64,000 nt of DNA from Cryptomeria japonica. Its lineage: Eukaryota > Streptophyta > Pinopsida > Cupressales > Cupressaceae. The translations under genes were made by a program, and so were the position numbers. Of the stretch, positions 1 to 11,156 are shown one piece after another. Positions within the stretch are counted from its first letter, which is position 1. The number at the start of each line of letters is the position of its first letter. The stretch lies in the NCBI RefSeq assembly GCF_030272615.1, contig NC_081410.1, positions 192,407,619 to 192,471,618 on the forward strand. Reading direction: 5' to 3'. The notes under the pieces were generated by a model. It saw nothing but the letters and a program-made list of their open reading frames with translations. It did no database searches and had not been told where the DNA came from.

Positions 1-1010
1 CTAATCAAGTAATCTAATCATACAATGTCAATATCTTCATTACAAACAGTCCTTTACCAGTTCAGTCACCATTTACATCATCTCATCTGCATCGGTTATG
101 CCAATCTTGCCAACATCTTAGTTGTGTCTTATTTTTTTGGTGATCCACATTGATAATTGTGCAATTTTTTTGTGGTATTCATCAACCAATATTGATTTTT
201 ATGTTATTCAGTATTTCTATTGGTGTAGCGTGTTACGGTTGATCTTGGCATGATTACTGGTGGTGTAGTGTGTTGTGGTTTAATCTTGGCATGATTTCTA
301 GTAGAGTTGATCATTTGAGAATTTGAATTAGGACCATGCTATGCTATGTAAATCATTATATTGGTCTGGTGGTCAATCTTTGTATTGTGTAATGTAATTT
401 TGTAATTGAGCGTTGAGGGTTTAGCCGACCTTGTTATCAAGGTTGATGATTTGTATATATAGGTGATATATTCATAATTTAGGTCTTGGTATTGTGTCTG
501 CATTATCAAAGAAAGATTTATGTGTGAACCAATAATTTATCATTTGGTGTTGAGTTTGAGGTGAGATTGGTTTTGTAGAGATGACATCTATGCTTAACTG
601 GAACTATAATTATGTGTTTGGAGATGTTATTCCTTCAGTTCACTTCTTCCAGATTGTAGTCCAAATCTTATTGTAAGTCAGTGAGACTTCCTTGAGCATT
701 GTAGCCTTTTGGGAAAATTTATTTTGAGCAACGAGCTCTAGCTAGTGTTCTTGAATGCATGTGCATTCCCCATTCTAATATTTTCACATACTACTGTAGA
801 GTTATCTTACCGTGGGTAGGTTCCCATCATGGTTTTTCCCTTAACTGGGTTTTCAATGTCAAAAATATTGGTGTTGTGTCTTATGTTGTTAATTTTCTTA
901 TTTATTTATTGCTATAATTTGGTAGATATGTTGCAATGCTTAAAGTTTTATTTTTTGGTGAAGACTAATTCACCCCACCTCTCAGTCTTCCTTCTTGGTT
1001 GCTGCTAACA
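1..1010 (+). repeat. 5' LTR of copia A/C (partial, cut by window start)
   Basis: It ends in CTAACA directly before a degenerate initiator-Met primer site. From about position 110 it matches the 3' LTR at 36720-37483 plus 45333-45424, and less closely the LTRs of F (47460-48781) and G (50720-52000). By alignment to the other copies the LTR start lies roughly 270 bp left of the window. Bases 1-110 are more diverged than the rest. Confidence 0.75.
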
Positions 1011-1012
1011 AT

Positions 1013-1024
1013 TAGTGTCAGAGC
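1013..1024 (+). other. Primer-binding site, degenerate (initiator Met tRNA type)
   Basis: Two bases after the LTR end the sequence reads TAGTGTCAGAGC, against the plant copia standard TGGTATCAGAGC. Two transitions separate them. Confidence 0.65.
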
Positions 1025-1066
1025 TAGATCCTCCAATGGAAGCTTAATCGCTTGAGGAGATCCGAG

Positions 1067-3345
1067 ATGGTAGTTCAAGGTATTCTTTTCAAGAAGGATA
1101 GTCTGAGGTTTGATGGAAGCAACTATATTATATGGAAGAACCAAATGGAGGTACACATGAAATATCTTGAAGAAGATTACTAGAAGATCACAAAGAATGT
1201 CTATGTTGTTCCTCAGATTGGACCATATGCTCCAGATGAGGTTATGGAAGCATAATATAACATCAGAGAGAAGGAATCATTGCTTAGTGTCATGAGAAAT
1301 TCATAGATGACAAATTTTATGCAACTTCAGACCGCACATGAGATCTAGGAGAAGCTTGAGATCCTATATGAAGGTGATAAATAAGTGAAAGTTGCTAAGT
1401 TATAGAGTTTGAAAGGAAAATGTGAGACATTGAAGATGGGAGATGATGAGAACATACATTCTTTTATGGCCAAGGTGAATGACCTTGTCCTAAGTATCAG
1501 ATATGCTGATGGAAGCATTGAGGAAGATTAAATTGTTGCTAAGGTGCTAAGATCTTTGCCTCCTTCTTATAAACATAAGGTTGTTGCTCTTGATGAGATC
1601 CGAAGTATGACTACTGTGACAAGAGATATGCTGGTTGGAAAGCTTTCTGCATTTGAGCTGAGTGAGTTTGGAGAATCACATGGAAAGTTTGAGACAACAT
1701 TAGAGCATCTATATTTGTATTTGGTAAGTAGAAGTATGATCTTGATGAGTGTAGAATATCTAGATATGAGAGAGAGAGAGAAACAAGATTGAAAAGAAAT
1801 AAAGAGAGGTTGATGATCTTGAAGCACTGATTGCCCAGAGATTGCCTAAAGGTGCCAGTAACTATGATGGAAAGTTTCCTTTGAAATGTTTCTCTTGTAA
1901 TAAGATATGAAATTTTTCTTCTAGATACTCAAAGAGAATGGCTAAGTAACAAGCATGATAAGTTTGATAAGCATGATAGGAATGATAGATATGAGAAGTA
2001 TGAGAAGTATGATAAGCCTTATAAGTCCAACCAGAAGTTTAGGAACCAAAATAACTATTATTATGCTAGAGATGAAGGTGTTATAGATGATGAATCAGAA
2101 GATGAAGTTTTGTTTATTTTCATTAAATAAGATAGACCTGTACCTATTGATTCCACTAGTTACTCTATTCAGGAGAAATCTTTGGCTTCTAAGGTAGAAG
2201 AAAAGAATGAATGGGTGATTGACAACAGTTTTTCACATTATATGGCTAGTGATAAAAGCAAATTTATAAGCATGGAAAGGTATGATGGTTGAATAGTTAT
2301 ATTTGGAGATGAAAAAGCCTATGTGATCTATGGGAGAGTTTCTATTTATTTTGATGGTAAGCATAACACTGATGATGTCTTGTATGTTGGACAGATGGTT
2401 GATAAGGGTTATGATCTACAATTCAAGGATGGTAAATGCAAGATCTTGAATGCCTTATGTACAAAGATTACATATGGGACTAAGAATAAAGGTAACATTT
2501 TTCATTTGAATGTTAGTGAGAAAATTTGTTTGATTGCTAAGATAGATGAGAGTTGGTTGTGACCTAGCAGAATGTGTCATGTAAACTTTGATTCAATGAT
2601 CATGCTCTTTTCTACACATGTTGTTAGAGATGTGCCTAAGATTGTTAACCCTACTAATCTGGTATGTAAGGAATGCCAGTTCGGTAAGAAAGCAATAATT
2701 TCTTTCAAGAGGAAACATTATACATTTGATGGACTGCTAGATCTTGTGCATAATAACCTATGTGGACCTGAAAATGTGAGAAGTGTGCAGGGTGATAGAT
2801 ATTTTATGATGCTAATTGATGATTATTCTAGGATGATGTGGGTTATCTTTTTGAAGGAGAAATCAAAAGCGTTAGACAAATCAAGATATTCAAAGGTAAG
2901 GTGGAAACTGAGTTTGGATTGAAGGTGAAATGTCTGAGATCTAATAAAGGTGGATAATTTTGTTTCGGTGAGTTTAACTCATTCAGTGAGATGCATGGTA
3001 TTAGAAGACAATTTTCTTCTCCTAGAACCCCACAAAAAAATGGAGTTGCTGGGAGGAAGAACATAATTGTTTTGGATGTTGCAAGGACTATGTTGATTGA
3101 AGGAAATGTTCCCAAGGTCTACTGGAGAGAGGCTATTAGAATTTTTGTTTACACATTCAACAAATTTCACATCAAAGATGATACCGGTAAGATCCTTTAT
3201 GAGCTATGGTTTGGTCATGTTCCTACTGTAAGATATTTCAGAGTATATGGTAGCAAATTTTATATCAAGAGAGATGGGGATATAGGAAAGTTTGATGCTA
3301 GAAGTGATGAGGGTATCTTTTTGGGATGTTCATATTACCAAATTT
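1067..3345 (+). pseudogene. Copia gag-protease-integrase, decayed
   Basis: The start is the ATG at 1067, which precedes the FDGSNYIIWK motif of copia gag. Gag runs to about 1800 in one frame with many stops (for example after EEDY and MEA). A damaged zinc knuckle (FSCNK...) lies near 1890. The protease is near 2210 (EWVIDNSFSHYM); the D-S-G core expected there is lost. The GAG-pre-integrase segment (SRMCHVNFDSM) is near 2570 and the integrase core near 2760-3150 (DDYSRMMWV; QKNGVAGRKN, where the usual catalytic Glu in AER is Gly). Reading continues to FLGCSY at about 3335, where R interrupts. At least two frame changes occur, near 1790-2320 and 2880-2990. The product cannot be functional. Confidence 0.85.
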
Positions 3346-5947
3346 TGCACATGCCAAATTTAGTACCCTAATGAATCCTTTCATTCATTCATTTTGAAAA
3401 AGTCAAATCATGAATGAGAAATCAGAAATGCACTATTTTTGTCTAACTTGTTTGCTTCATGTGCAGATATAGGAAAAGTGAGACAACATGTGGGTTAAAA
3501 TGTGGCTCCCATGAGGGTTGAGCTTAGCATGTTGTAGATCATAGGGATATTTATGGTCCATTGTAGATGAAATGGCATGGCTATTAAAACCTTCAGGAAA
3601 ATTCATTTGGCAAGTGTATTGCCAAATCCCCTCTGTGGCTGATGTAAGGCCAAAAGAAACTCATAGGAAATGCAATCGACCTGTGTAAAGTTTTTTTACT
3701 TGCGCCCCAAAGAGGGTTTTAAAAGGCCAGAGAGCTTCCAAGTGGTTTTAGTCGCTAGGCAGGAAGACCATTTATCCCACATTGGTCACATGGAGGGAGT
3801 TTATCGCATTCAAATATAAGAACACATATAACTATAGTGTCAAAGCTTGTGGGTTTTGACAAGAAGTGGTTCATGGCCTAGTGGACCTCACATGCATGCG
3901 CATCTCAAGGCATCCAAATTTTGTGACCGACAGGTGGGAAGAGGTTAAAGGTCGAGCAAGTAAGGAAGATCAGATGCAAATCACAGTGATCCAATGGCTA
4001 TCGCTATGTCGTGATGGTTAGATGCTCGTTGGTTATCCCCTGTGACATAGCGATGTGGTAGTTGAGGTGGCCATCCAGGTGGGCTCAGAGAAAACCAGTG
4101 GTTGATGCATGGCAACATTGTGGCATAAGAGAGACCTGATCACAGAGATTAACCAACAAGCATGTCAAAAAGATTGAATAGTGATCAAGAAAGATTCGAC
4201 AGCCATCGCTATGTCGCTATTGGAAGATGATCGTCGAAAAATCATTGTGACTTGGTGACAAAGCACATGCAGAAAAGGTGAGTGCCCAAGTGAGATAAAG
4301 GTCATGCAAGTTCACAAGATCCAATGGTTGTTGCTAAAACACAAGGAAAATTTGCATGCTTAGTTATCGTTGTGACTTAGTGACAAGGTGGGTCCAGGTC
4401 CAGTGGCAGTTAACATGGTATTCCAGATGGTAGACAAGGTGTACCCGTGAACCAACCAGGAAGTGACATGTGATGGGCCCGATAGATGAGGAGAGCGGCT
4501 AAGGCAAGTTAAAGGTTGAGAAGATCATAGTTGATCGATGACAATCAGAGAAGATCCGATGGTAGTCACCAAGTCGTGGTGGGAAACTACTCATTAGGAT
4601 TTCCATCGCGACCTAGCGACTGAGGATGGAACTTTCTTTAGCCATCAGAATAACATATTTGAGGCCACACCGAGAACCTGATAAGGAAGAATTTTACTAG
4701 GAACGCATCATCAACCATCAAAATAAGTGTTTCAATGATATTCTGATGACCCGATGGAGAAACCGTTGAGGGAGTGCACATTTTGGAAAATGTCATTGGA
4801 CATCTGAGTAAGTATTTCGATGCTACTCCGATGACCTGATAGAAAAGCAGGTGAAATGCAAGCATATCATCCACTATTGGAATAAGTGTTTCAGTGCTAA
4901 CTCGATGAAAAAAGCAATACTAGTTACAGTCAGAAGCCGAAAGTGGTGGTAGGCAAGGTAGTGTCTAGAGATCCATGCAAAATAAGAAGAAGTCATCAGG
5001 TAGTTTGTGATCCATGCAAAATAAGAAGTCATCCAGTTAATGCAGGTGATTATTAAGCTCAAAGCAAAGTTTGCATGAGTTTTTCTCATGATCTTGAGGT
5101 GATAAGGCTTGATTTTGAGTGCCACATGGGTCAACCTTTAGTTGACTAAGAATTTGAACTGAATTACCCACTTGAGAGAAAGTTTGCATGAGTTCTTTTT
5201 GCATGTTTTGGAGCCTATTTTGGTGGTTTTTATTTCTACATGAGGATTAGTTTTCAGAAAATATATTTTTTTAGTGGGAGTTCATCTTCACTCATTCTGG
5301 AGTTATCTTTCCTCTACCTTTTGGAAGGTTTTTGTATAAGGGGAAAAAAGTTTTATCTTTCTTCTCTAGTTCTTGATCATTCTCTTGCTGGTTTTAGCAA
5401 AGAATACATTCTTGTAGCTCATTTACAATTTTATGACAGAATTCTGAATAAAAATTATCATCTTATGCTTTATGTCTTTACAGTTCATTTTCTTATTCAT
5501 GATTGAGAGCTAGTTTCATTTATTATTGTTTAAATAACCTTTAAATTTTTTGTCTCATTTATAAGTCACAGGTTGTGCATTGTGATAAATTGGCTCATTT
5601 GGTTGATTGTGAAAGTTTTCTTTCCTTTAAATTTTTTGTAGTTTAAATCCTTTGCATGAAATATTTATGTGTTATGAACCAGAAGTCTATTTGTGCAGAT
5701 TGGTGTTTTTTGGAGTGTATTTTTGTCATCTTGAGATATCTTATTAATGCTTCACTTTGGTTTAGCATTCATGAAGTCTTTCTAGTTTCATTTTTTAAGT
5801 TTTTCCTATCCCTTTTCTTGGTAAAGATTTAGAGTTATTCACAGGGAGCCAACCCTTCATCTAGAGGTTAATTCTCACTATAGGCAACCCACAAGCCTGA
5901 GAATTATCCCATGTGTCACCACTTTCAGCTTGTGCATTATGGGTGCA
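3346..5947. repeat. Left LTR of element R
   Basis: It is collinear with 28434-31061 along its full length with scattered substitutions and small indels. Inside are internal repeats: about three diverged units of roughly 90-100 bp at 4715-4915 built around 'ATAAGTxTTTCxATGCT...GATGACC', and a duplicated 'GATCCATGCAAAATAAGAAG' segment at 4970-5035. No coding region is visible. Short open stretches in it differ between the two copies. Confidence 0.7.
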
Positions 5948-5997
5948 ATTTGAGTGACAACAATTTTTGGCACATTCGATGGGACCCGTTTGAGCTA
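5948..5997. other. Remnant leader of element R
   Basis: This 50 bp follows the left LTR and includes 'TTTTTGGCACATTCGATGGG', which resembles the leader and primer-site region of gypsy-type elements. It has no counterpart after the right LTR, as expected for internal sequence. The tRNA is not identified. Confidence 0.4.
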
Positions 5998-6503
5998 TGT
6001 AGTGTCCACCCTTGATTTGAATTATTTTGACTTAGAGTTGTCTTTCATATTATTATTGATAGACTTATCTATACTATATTTTGATGATTTGGATGATGTT
6101 TACTCATATGCTTGAGTGACTTATGATTGATGTTAGACACTATTGGACATGTGCTATTTTGATTATCCATATGGATGTTGGTACTATCATGATTGATCAT
6201 GTGATTTGATGATATATGTACTCGATGGATTTTATATGCTCACTATGTGATGGATTATTGATAGATTAGATTTATCATGGTTTTGTTGACGATTATGATT
6301 ACGCTAACCCTACTTCATGATTACATGTGATGAGATGTTTATGAGATGTATTTGACTATTGTTTGACTGTCTTCATGATAGAGATGATTCCACATCACTC
6401 ATTGTAAGAGAGATGTGTCACCACGATTCTCTATCACTTGCTTGTTCTATATATGTATATGTATATGTGGTATTGTCATTTTGTGGTTGTAGGATTTTGC
6501 AGG
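5998..6503. repeat. Element E1, left part: truncated LTR related to E2
   Basis: It starts TGTAGTGTCC, as E2 starts TGTAGTACCC, and follows a similar order: a cold spot, a (TATATG)n stretch near 6450, then a TTTTGCAGGT block. It is interrupted by gypsy L at 6504 and continues at 28041. Similarity to E2 is moderate, so the family link is tentative. Confidence 0.5.
6499..6503. repeat. Target-site duplication of L (left), GCAGG
   Basis: GCAGG precedes the L terminus. GTAGG follows the other terminus at 28036-28040. They match 4 of 5, the difference being one C/T transition. Confidence 0.65.
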
Positions 6504-6957
6504 TGATAGGGTTCACCTAGCCTGCTCAACACTTCTCTATGTTGATGTTGCTCAATTTCACCAACTCATCTGGCTTAGTTGCTTTCTAGACCTACAAGTC
6601 CTTCTCAATCTCTTCTAGGGCTTACTCTCACTCACTCCAAGGTGTTTTCTTCAAATGTCCTTGCTAGGAACCCTACCAACTTGTTATGTTTCCCATTTGC
6701 TCAATGATGGATTCTTGACTCAAATTGTTCAAACTACCCTCCAATGGTCTTGAGATGTTATAGAGGTTGAGAGGGTTCTTCTTTCATGTTTTAGATGGTT
6801 TCAAGGTCCATTTGTGGTTTGCAACCAAAAGGTTTCTTACCAATTTCAAAAATTGGTCTAGGAAGGGCTACAAGGAAAAGAGCCCCAATTAGGCCTCCTG
6901 GAACCGGTTTTCGAGGGCTTGGAGGAAAATGATTCAAATAACCCCCAAAAACGTTTA
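6504..6957 (-). repeat. 3' LTR of L, distal part (interrupted by N)
   Basis: It matches 26413-26865 (TGATAGGGTTCACCTAGCC... to ...CCAAAAACGTTTA) with few differences. N begins at 6958. Confidence 0.85.
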
Positions 6958-8899
6958 TGTAGCTAGGAATTTGGAAATCATCACAAGCAAGTAGTATTAG
7001 TAATCTAGCTCAATCACAAAAGCTCAAATGCAATGATCAATCCTAAACACACTCAATAAAGACATGAAAATAAAACATTCAAGATTTAAAAATTAAGCAA
7101 ACCAAGTGCAGATTTGAATGTCTCCTTCATGTGGCTCCATTGTCCTTCTTTCTCCTTCAAATAGATTTGTTGTGGATCTCACCTACTAGTGCATGATCCT
7201 GATATGAAAGCAAGTAGACAAGATAATTGCTCAAGAATACTCGAAGCATGATTGATTCAACAAAGTAATTCAAACAAGTGATTATTATTAGCCGAGATTG
7301 AAGAAATTCATCCAATTTATAGACAAATTGGAGAAATGATCAAATTAGCATGATTCAATTAAAATGGAAATTGTAAATCAAAAATGTCAATTATGACAAA
7401 TCATGCACTTTCTATGCAAAATTGATTGATTGTCAATTATGACAAAATTATGACAAATTTCTATGTCAAAAATTGATTGATTGTCAATTATGACAAATTA
7501 TGACAAATTTCTATGTCATTCCCATGAAATTAGGAGAAAAATAGGAGAGAATTGAAAAATAGATGAAATAGAAATTAGGAAATTAGGAATTAGAAATTGA
7601 TGAAAATTAGGAAATTAGGAATTAAGAGAAATTAGGTGAATTAATTAATAATTTGTCATTTATTAATTAATTCACAAAAAGAGGAATAATTAGCCAATTA
7701 AATGAACATTTAATTGTGATGAGAAGACTTAGGATAAATAAGTAATTTATTAATCCTAAGGGGAGAAATGACAAACAAGGTTAAATGATTAAATCACGAA
7801 ACCCTAGAAGATGAATTAGCAATGCAAGGATGACAATTAGGTCTTGACGAAAGATAATTGACTCGATCATGATTCTGATTAACAAAGGACCAATGTGATA
7901 AATGATTTGATTGATAAATGTGCCAATTGACGAGGAACAATGACTAATTGATCCAAATTGACATAATTGAGACAGACAATGATCGATGGCAAATTAATCA
8001 CAAAATGACAAAATTAACAAGAGGACAAGGATCGATGACAAAATAGATTGCAAGATGAAAAGATTGAAAATGACCACGATCGATGATAAATCGATCGCAA
8101 AATGACAAGATCGAACATGACAACGATCGATGATAAATCGATCGCAAAATGACAAGATTGAAAATGAGAAGGATTGATGACAAATCGATCACCAGATGAT
8201 AAGATTGATAAGAGGACAAAACCCTAATTAGGATTCACGATGTCCAAAATGATGACAAATGAGCACGCACATTGATGCGATAGGATAAGATCGATCAAAA
8301 TCATGACTAGAGAGTGTTGTCGACAAGACCAAATTTGAGAGCGAGACAAATGAAGAATGTAGAAGAATGACTTGATGCTCACAAATGATAAAGACCAAAT
8401 GCGTGACATAGGAGAAATGTTAATGCGATGCAAAAAAACCTAAAATAAGGCAATGCGCAAATGTTAAAGTATGATTCTGCAAGCGTTGACCATTTTTAGG
8501 TGTCTACATTTTGCCCCTCTTTGAGACAATGCGATTTTAAGCGTTGTTTCAAAGAACAATAATGAAAATGCCCCAGACACTAACAATGACATATGCATGC
8601 CCCCTCGAGGAATTGGCCAGAAAACATGCAGAAAAGAGGCCAATTGATTGATAAAAATTATAGGATCGAACGGACTGACAATCGGAGATCGGATGCATGA
8701 AGGACAAGCAATTGATGGTGCAAAAGACCACGACCAACATGAGATGGAGAGGGTGCACATCCATCTATGCACTGACAAAGATCTATAAATGAGACCAAGA
8801 GAGTGAAAATTGCTCATTTGCACTAGCCAAAAAGGAGAATTTGTTGCTCTCGAAAAGGACACTTGCAGAGAGATGGAAAACATTCCAATGGCAGATCAC
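6958..8899 (-). repeat. Left LTR of N (3' LTR by inferred transcription)
   Basis: It begins TGTAGCTAGG and matches 18825-20763 throughout, ending near CATTCCAATGGCAGAT. It is A/T-rich, with tandem 'TCAATTATGACAAA' units at 7370-7520 and 47 bp units with GATCGAT palindromes at about 7975-8210. The exact outer end is uncertain because the other copy may be truncated by a deletion. Confidence 0.8.
7975..8210. repeat. 47 bp tandem repeat with GATCGAT palindromes (left N LTR)
   Basis: About five degenerate units of roughly 47 bp carry GACAACGATCGATGATAAAT followed by CGATCGCAAAATGACAAGAT. The same array is in the other LTR at about 19845-20075 with point differences, many of them CG to TG or CA. 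Confidence 0.7.
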
Positions 8900-9327
8900 C
8901 TTGGATAATGTGTATGCACATTTAGATGACCAGACAATGCAGGAGAAGTGGTATGTATCTCAGAAACCCATATTTTCAATTTCATGAATTTGACTTGCTG
9001 GCAGGACATTGCGGGGCCCACAGGGGATGCCGAAACTAACCTTTGCGCTTGTGTAGGGTGAATCTTGCGCTTATGTAATGTCTTCTGCACTTGTGTAAGG
9101 GTACACAGGCATAGGTTATGTGACATAGGCACAAGATACACAACACAGGCATAGTTGTGCCCTGGGAACTCAATTCAGGTCAAAAACATCATGCAAATGA
9201 TCCGGAAAGGGGGGATAAGGGTAGGATAGGTCAAAATAGATAAAGAACACCCTAATTTGGCCATGAAATGAGGAAATGCAACCCATAGGAGAAAACCCTA
9301 AAACTAACAAAATATACCCCAATTGTG
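8900..9327. other. N internal non-coding segment with short motif array
   Basis: No gene is visible. At 9042-9155, three copies of a motif like TTGCGCTTGTGTA are followed by three of its approximate reverse complement (ACACAGGCATAG type). The same motif is tandemly repeated near the other end of the interior (17930-18050 and 18594-18712). Confidence 0.55.
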
Positions 9328-11156
9328 ATGCAGAGTCGACAGTACCCATTGATCATGCGGGAGAATCGACCAGACTGCTTCATGCTACAACATAGACTTA
9401 GGAGCACGGACAGAGATACATTAGCAGGACTTGGGATATACTATGTCACATTCATGCCCAAGATTAGGGTAAACATAGGACTACTTACCGCATTGGCAGA
9501 GCGATGGCATTTAGAGACCTCCTCATTCCATCTGGCGACTGGAGAGGCAATAGTGACACTGGAGGATGTATGGCGTATCCTCCGCATTCTGATTCATGGA
9601 GAGATGGTAGAGTACAACCTAGTGATAGGGAGAGATGCATTGTGTAGATTATTTGAGTGTGACACAGATGATTTGGATATCGTCAAGAGGGAGATTGGCT
9701 GGGAGACCATGGCATCAGAGTACAATCGACGATATGTGGTGATAGCCGTGGTGATAGCATGTCTACTAGCAGGAGACAGACGAGGACATGGATTCCCTAT
9801 TGGATGGGGAAGAGTGCTAGAGCAGATGGTGACAGAGGGGACGGTGTATGTATGGGGACCATGTGTACTGGCTATGCTGTATTTTCAGTTGCATCAGATA
9901 GCATATCAGGGAGTGCAGACTTTGAACTATGGAGTCACACTGCTGCAAGTATGGGCATTTGAGCACATAGCCATATGTCGACCGATTGTAGAGAGATAGG
10001 TAGTACCACATCAACCATATGTGTACTGCTATGGAGGAGCACTGAGACAGGGTCCTTTTGGATACATATTGTATTGGCAACATGAGCTAGATAGATTGAG
10101 AGAGTTCACATGGAGGCCATATCGTGATTGCCCTGGATGGTCAGATGATAGTGATGAGCTACCGTATTGTAGACAGGAGAGGTACCTGATTGGGTGACCA
10201 ATGAATCACCAGAGAGTGATTGAGATGTACCTATCAGAGAGAGTCAGATGATAGTTTGGAGAGAGGCAGGATGTACCTAGGAGGATGACACACTTTGGCC
10301 GATCTCATAGAGAGACGAGTCAATGGGGGAGTATGATTCAGCCACACATAGCATATGCTGACTTCACACAGCTACAACAGAGATAGTGGGATTGGAGATC
10401 AGATGTAGTGGACACTGGGATGACAGAGGAGTATGAGACATGGTCTGCACAACGGTGGCCAATGCCATTGACAGATCCTGATATTCCAGTATCAAGGAGA
10501 CAGGAGGACTTCCCACTCACAGGAGAGGAGGAGGGAGATGATGAGGACGAGGAGGATGAGGGTAGTGATGAGGATGAGGAGGATGATGAGGACAGAGATG
10601 AGGATGGGGATGACGAGGATGAGCCAGATTCAAGCAAGCAGGAGGCATTGCAGGATATACCCATAGAGCCGGAGACAGCTAGCATAGAGGAGATGGAGAT
10701 TTACAGGGCTACTATAGCGAGTCAGCATGATCACATTGCAACATTAGAGAGATAGAATGCCATCTTGAGGATAGAGCATGAGCAATTCAGAGCTGAGATA
10801 GCCTGACTCACAATGGCTCAAGATTCAACAATAGCTCAGGCACAGCGAGAAGAACAGAGAGTCACTAAGTATATTGGGTCAATTAGGGATGCCAGTGCAT
10901 GGGAGATGGCACAGATGTTGGTAGAGACCGGAGAGGAGATACACCATTGGAGGACACTATATGAGAGTGCAGTTCCACCAGAGTAGAGAGCAGCTTCATA
11001 TCGAGCACGATCAAGGATAGAGAGCAGGGCACGCTCTCAGAGGTCATTGAGTAGCATGGGGTGAGTGGACCTATGAGACCACCACAGCCAGGACTAGGAG
11101 GGACATCATCCATGAGACATGGCAAGGATGAGGAGGACAGAGGGAGAACCCAGTGA
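9328..11156 (+). pseudogene. Plant mobile domain (PMD) protein, antisense ORF of N, interrupted by stops
   Basis: The start is the ATG at 9328 (MQSRQYPLIM). One frame stays collinear to 11064, about 579 codons, broken by stops at 9997, 10195, 10249, 10252, 10384, 10753, 10804, 10984 and 11062. A likely 1 bp slip near 11060 would extend it to 11156. Residues about 35-110 (ALAERWHLETSSFHLATGEA, then VTLEDVWRIL) match the hallmark of the plant mobile domain family, which includes MAIN/MAIL-type proteins and many retrotransposon passengers. C-terminal to it are an Asp/Glu tract (10540-10630) and a probable coiled coil (10690-10960). PMD proteins in plants have been linked to silencing and genome stability. 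The role in transposons is unproven. The orientation opposite to the other N ORF recalls the antisense ORFs known in Grande-type gypsy elements. Confidence 0.75.

Noticed and set aside
3341-3345. AATTT as a target duplication for R
   Set aside because: The right flank at 31062 reads ATCTC. The sequence before the right LTR is also CCAAATTT, so the left match is not informative.
8464-8883. 139-codon minus-strand ORF, also present at 20330-20749
   Set aside because: It is kept in both copies only because it lies in the two N LTRs. It has no domain and no coding bias that I can see, and A/T-rich LTR sequence readily holds such stretches.
10338-10685. Serine-rich minus-strand ORF
   Set aside because: It is the reverse shadow of the acidic Asp/Glu tract in the PMD ORF.
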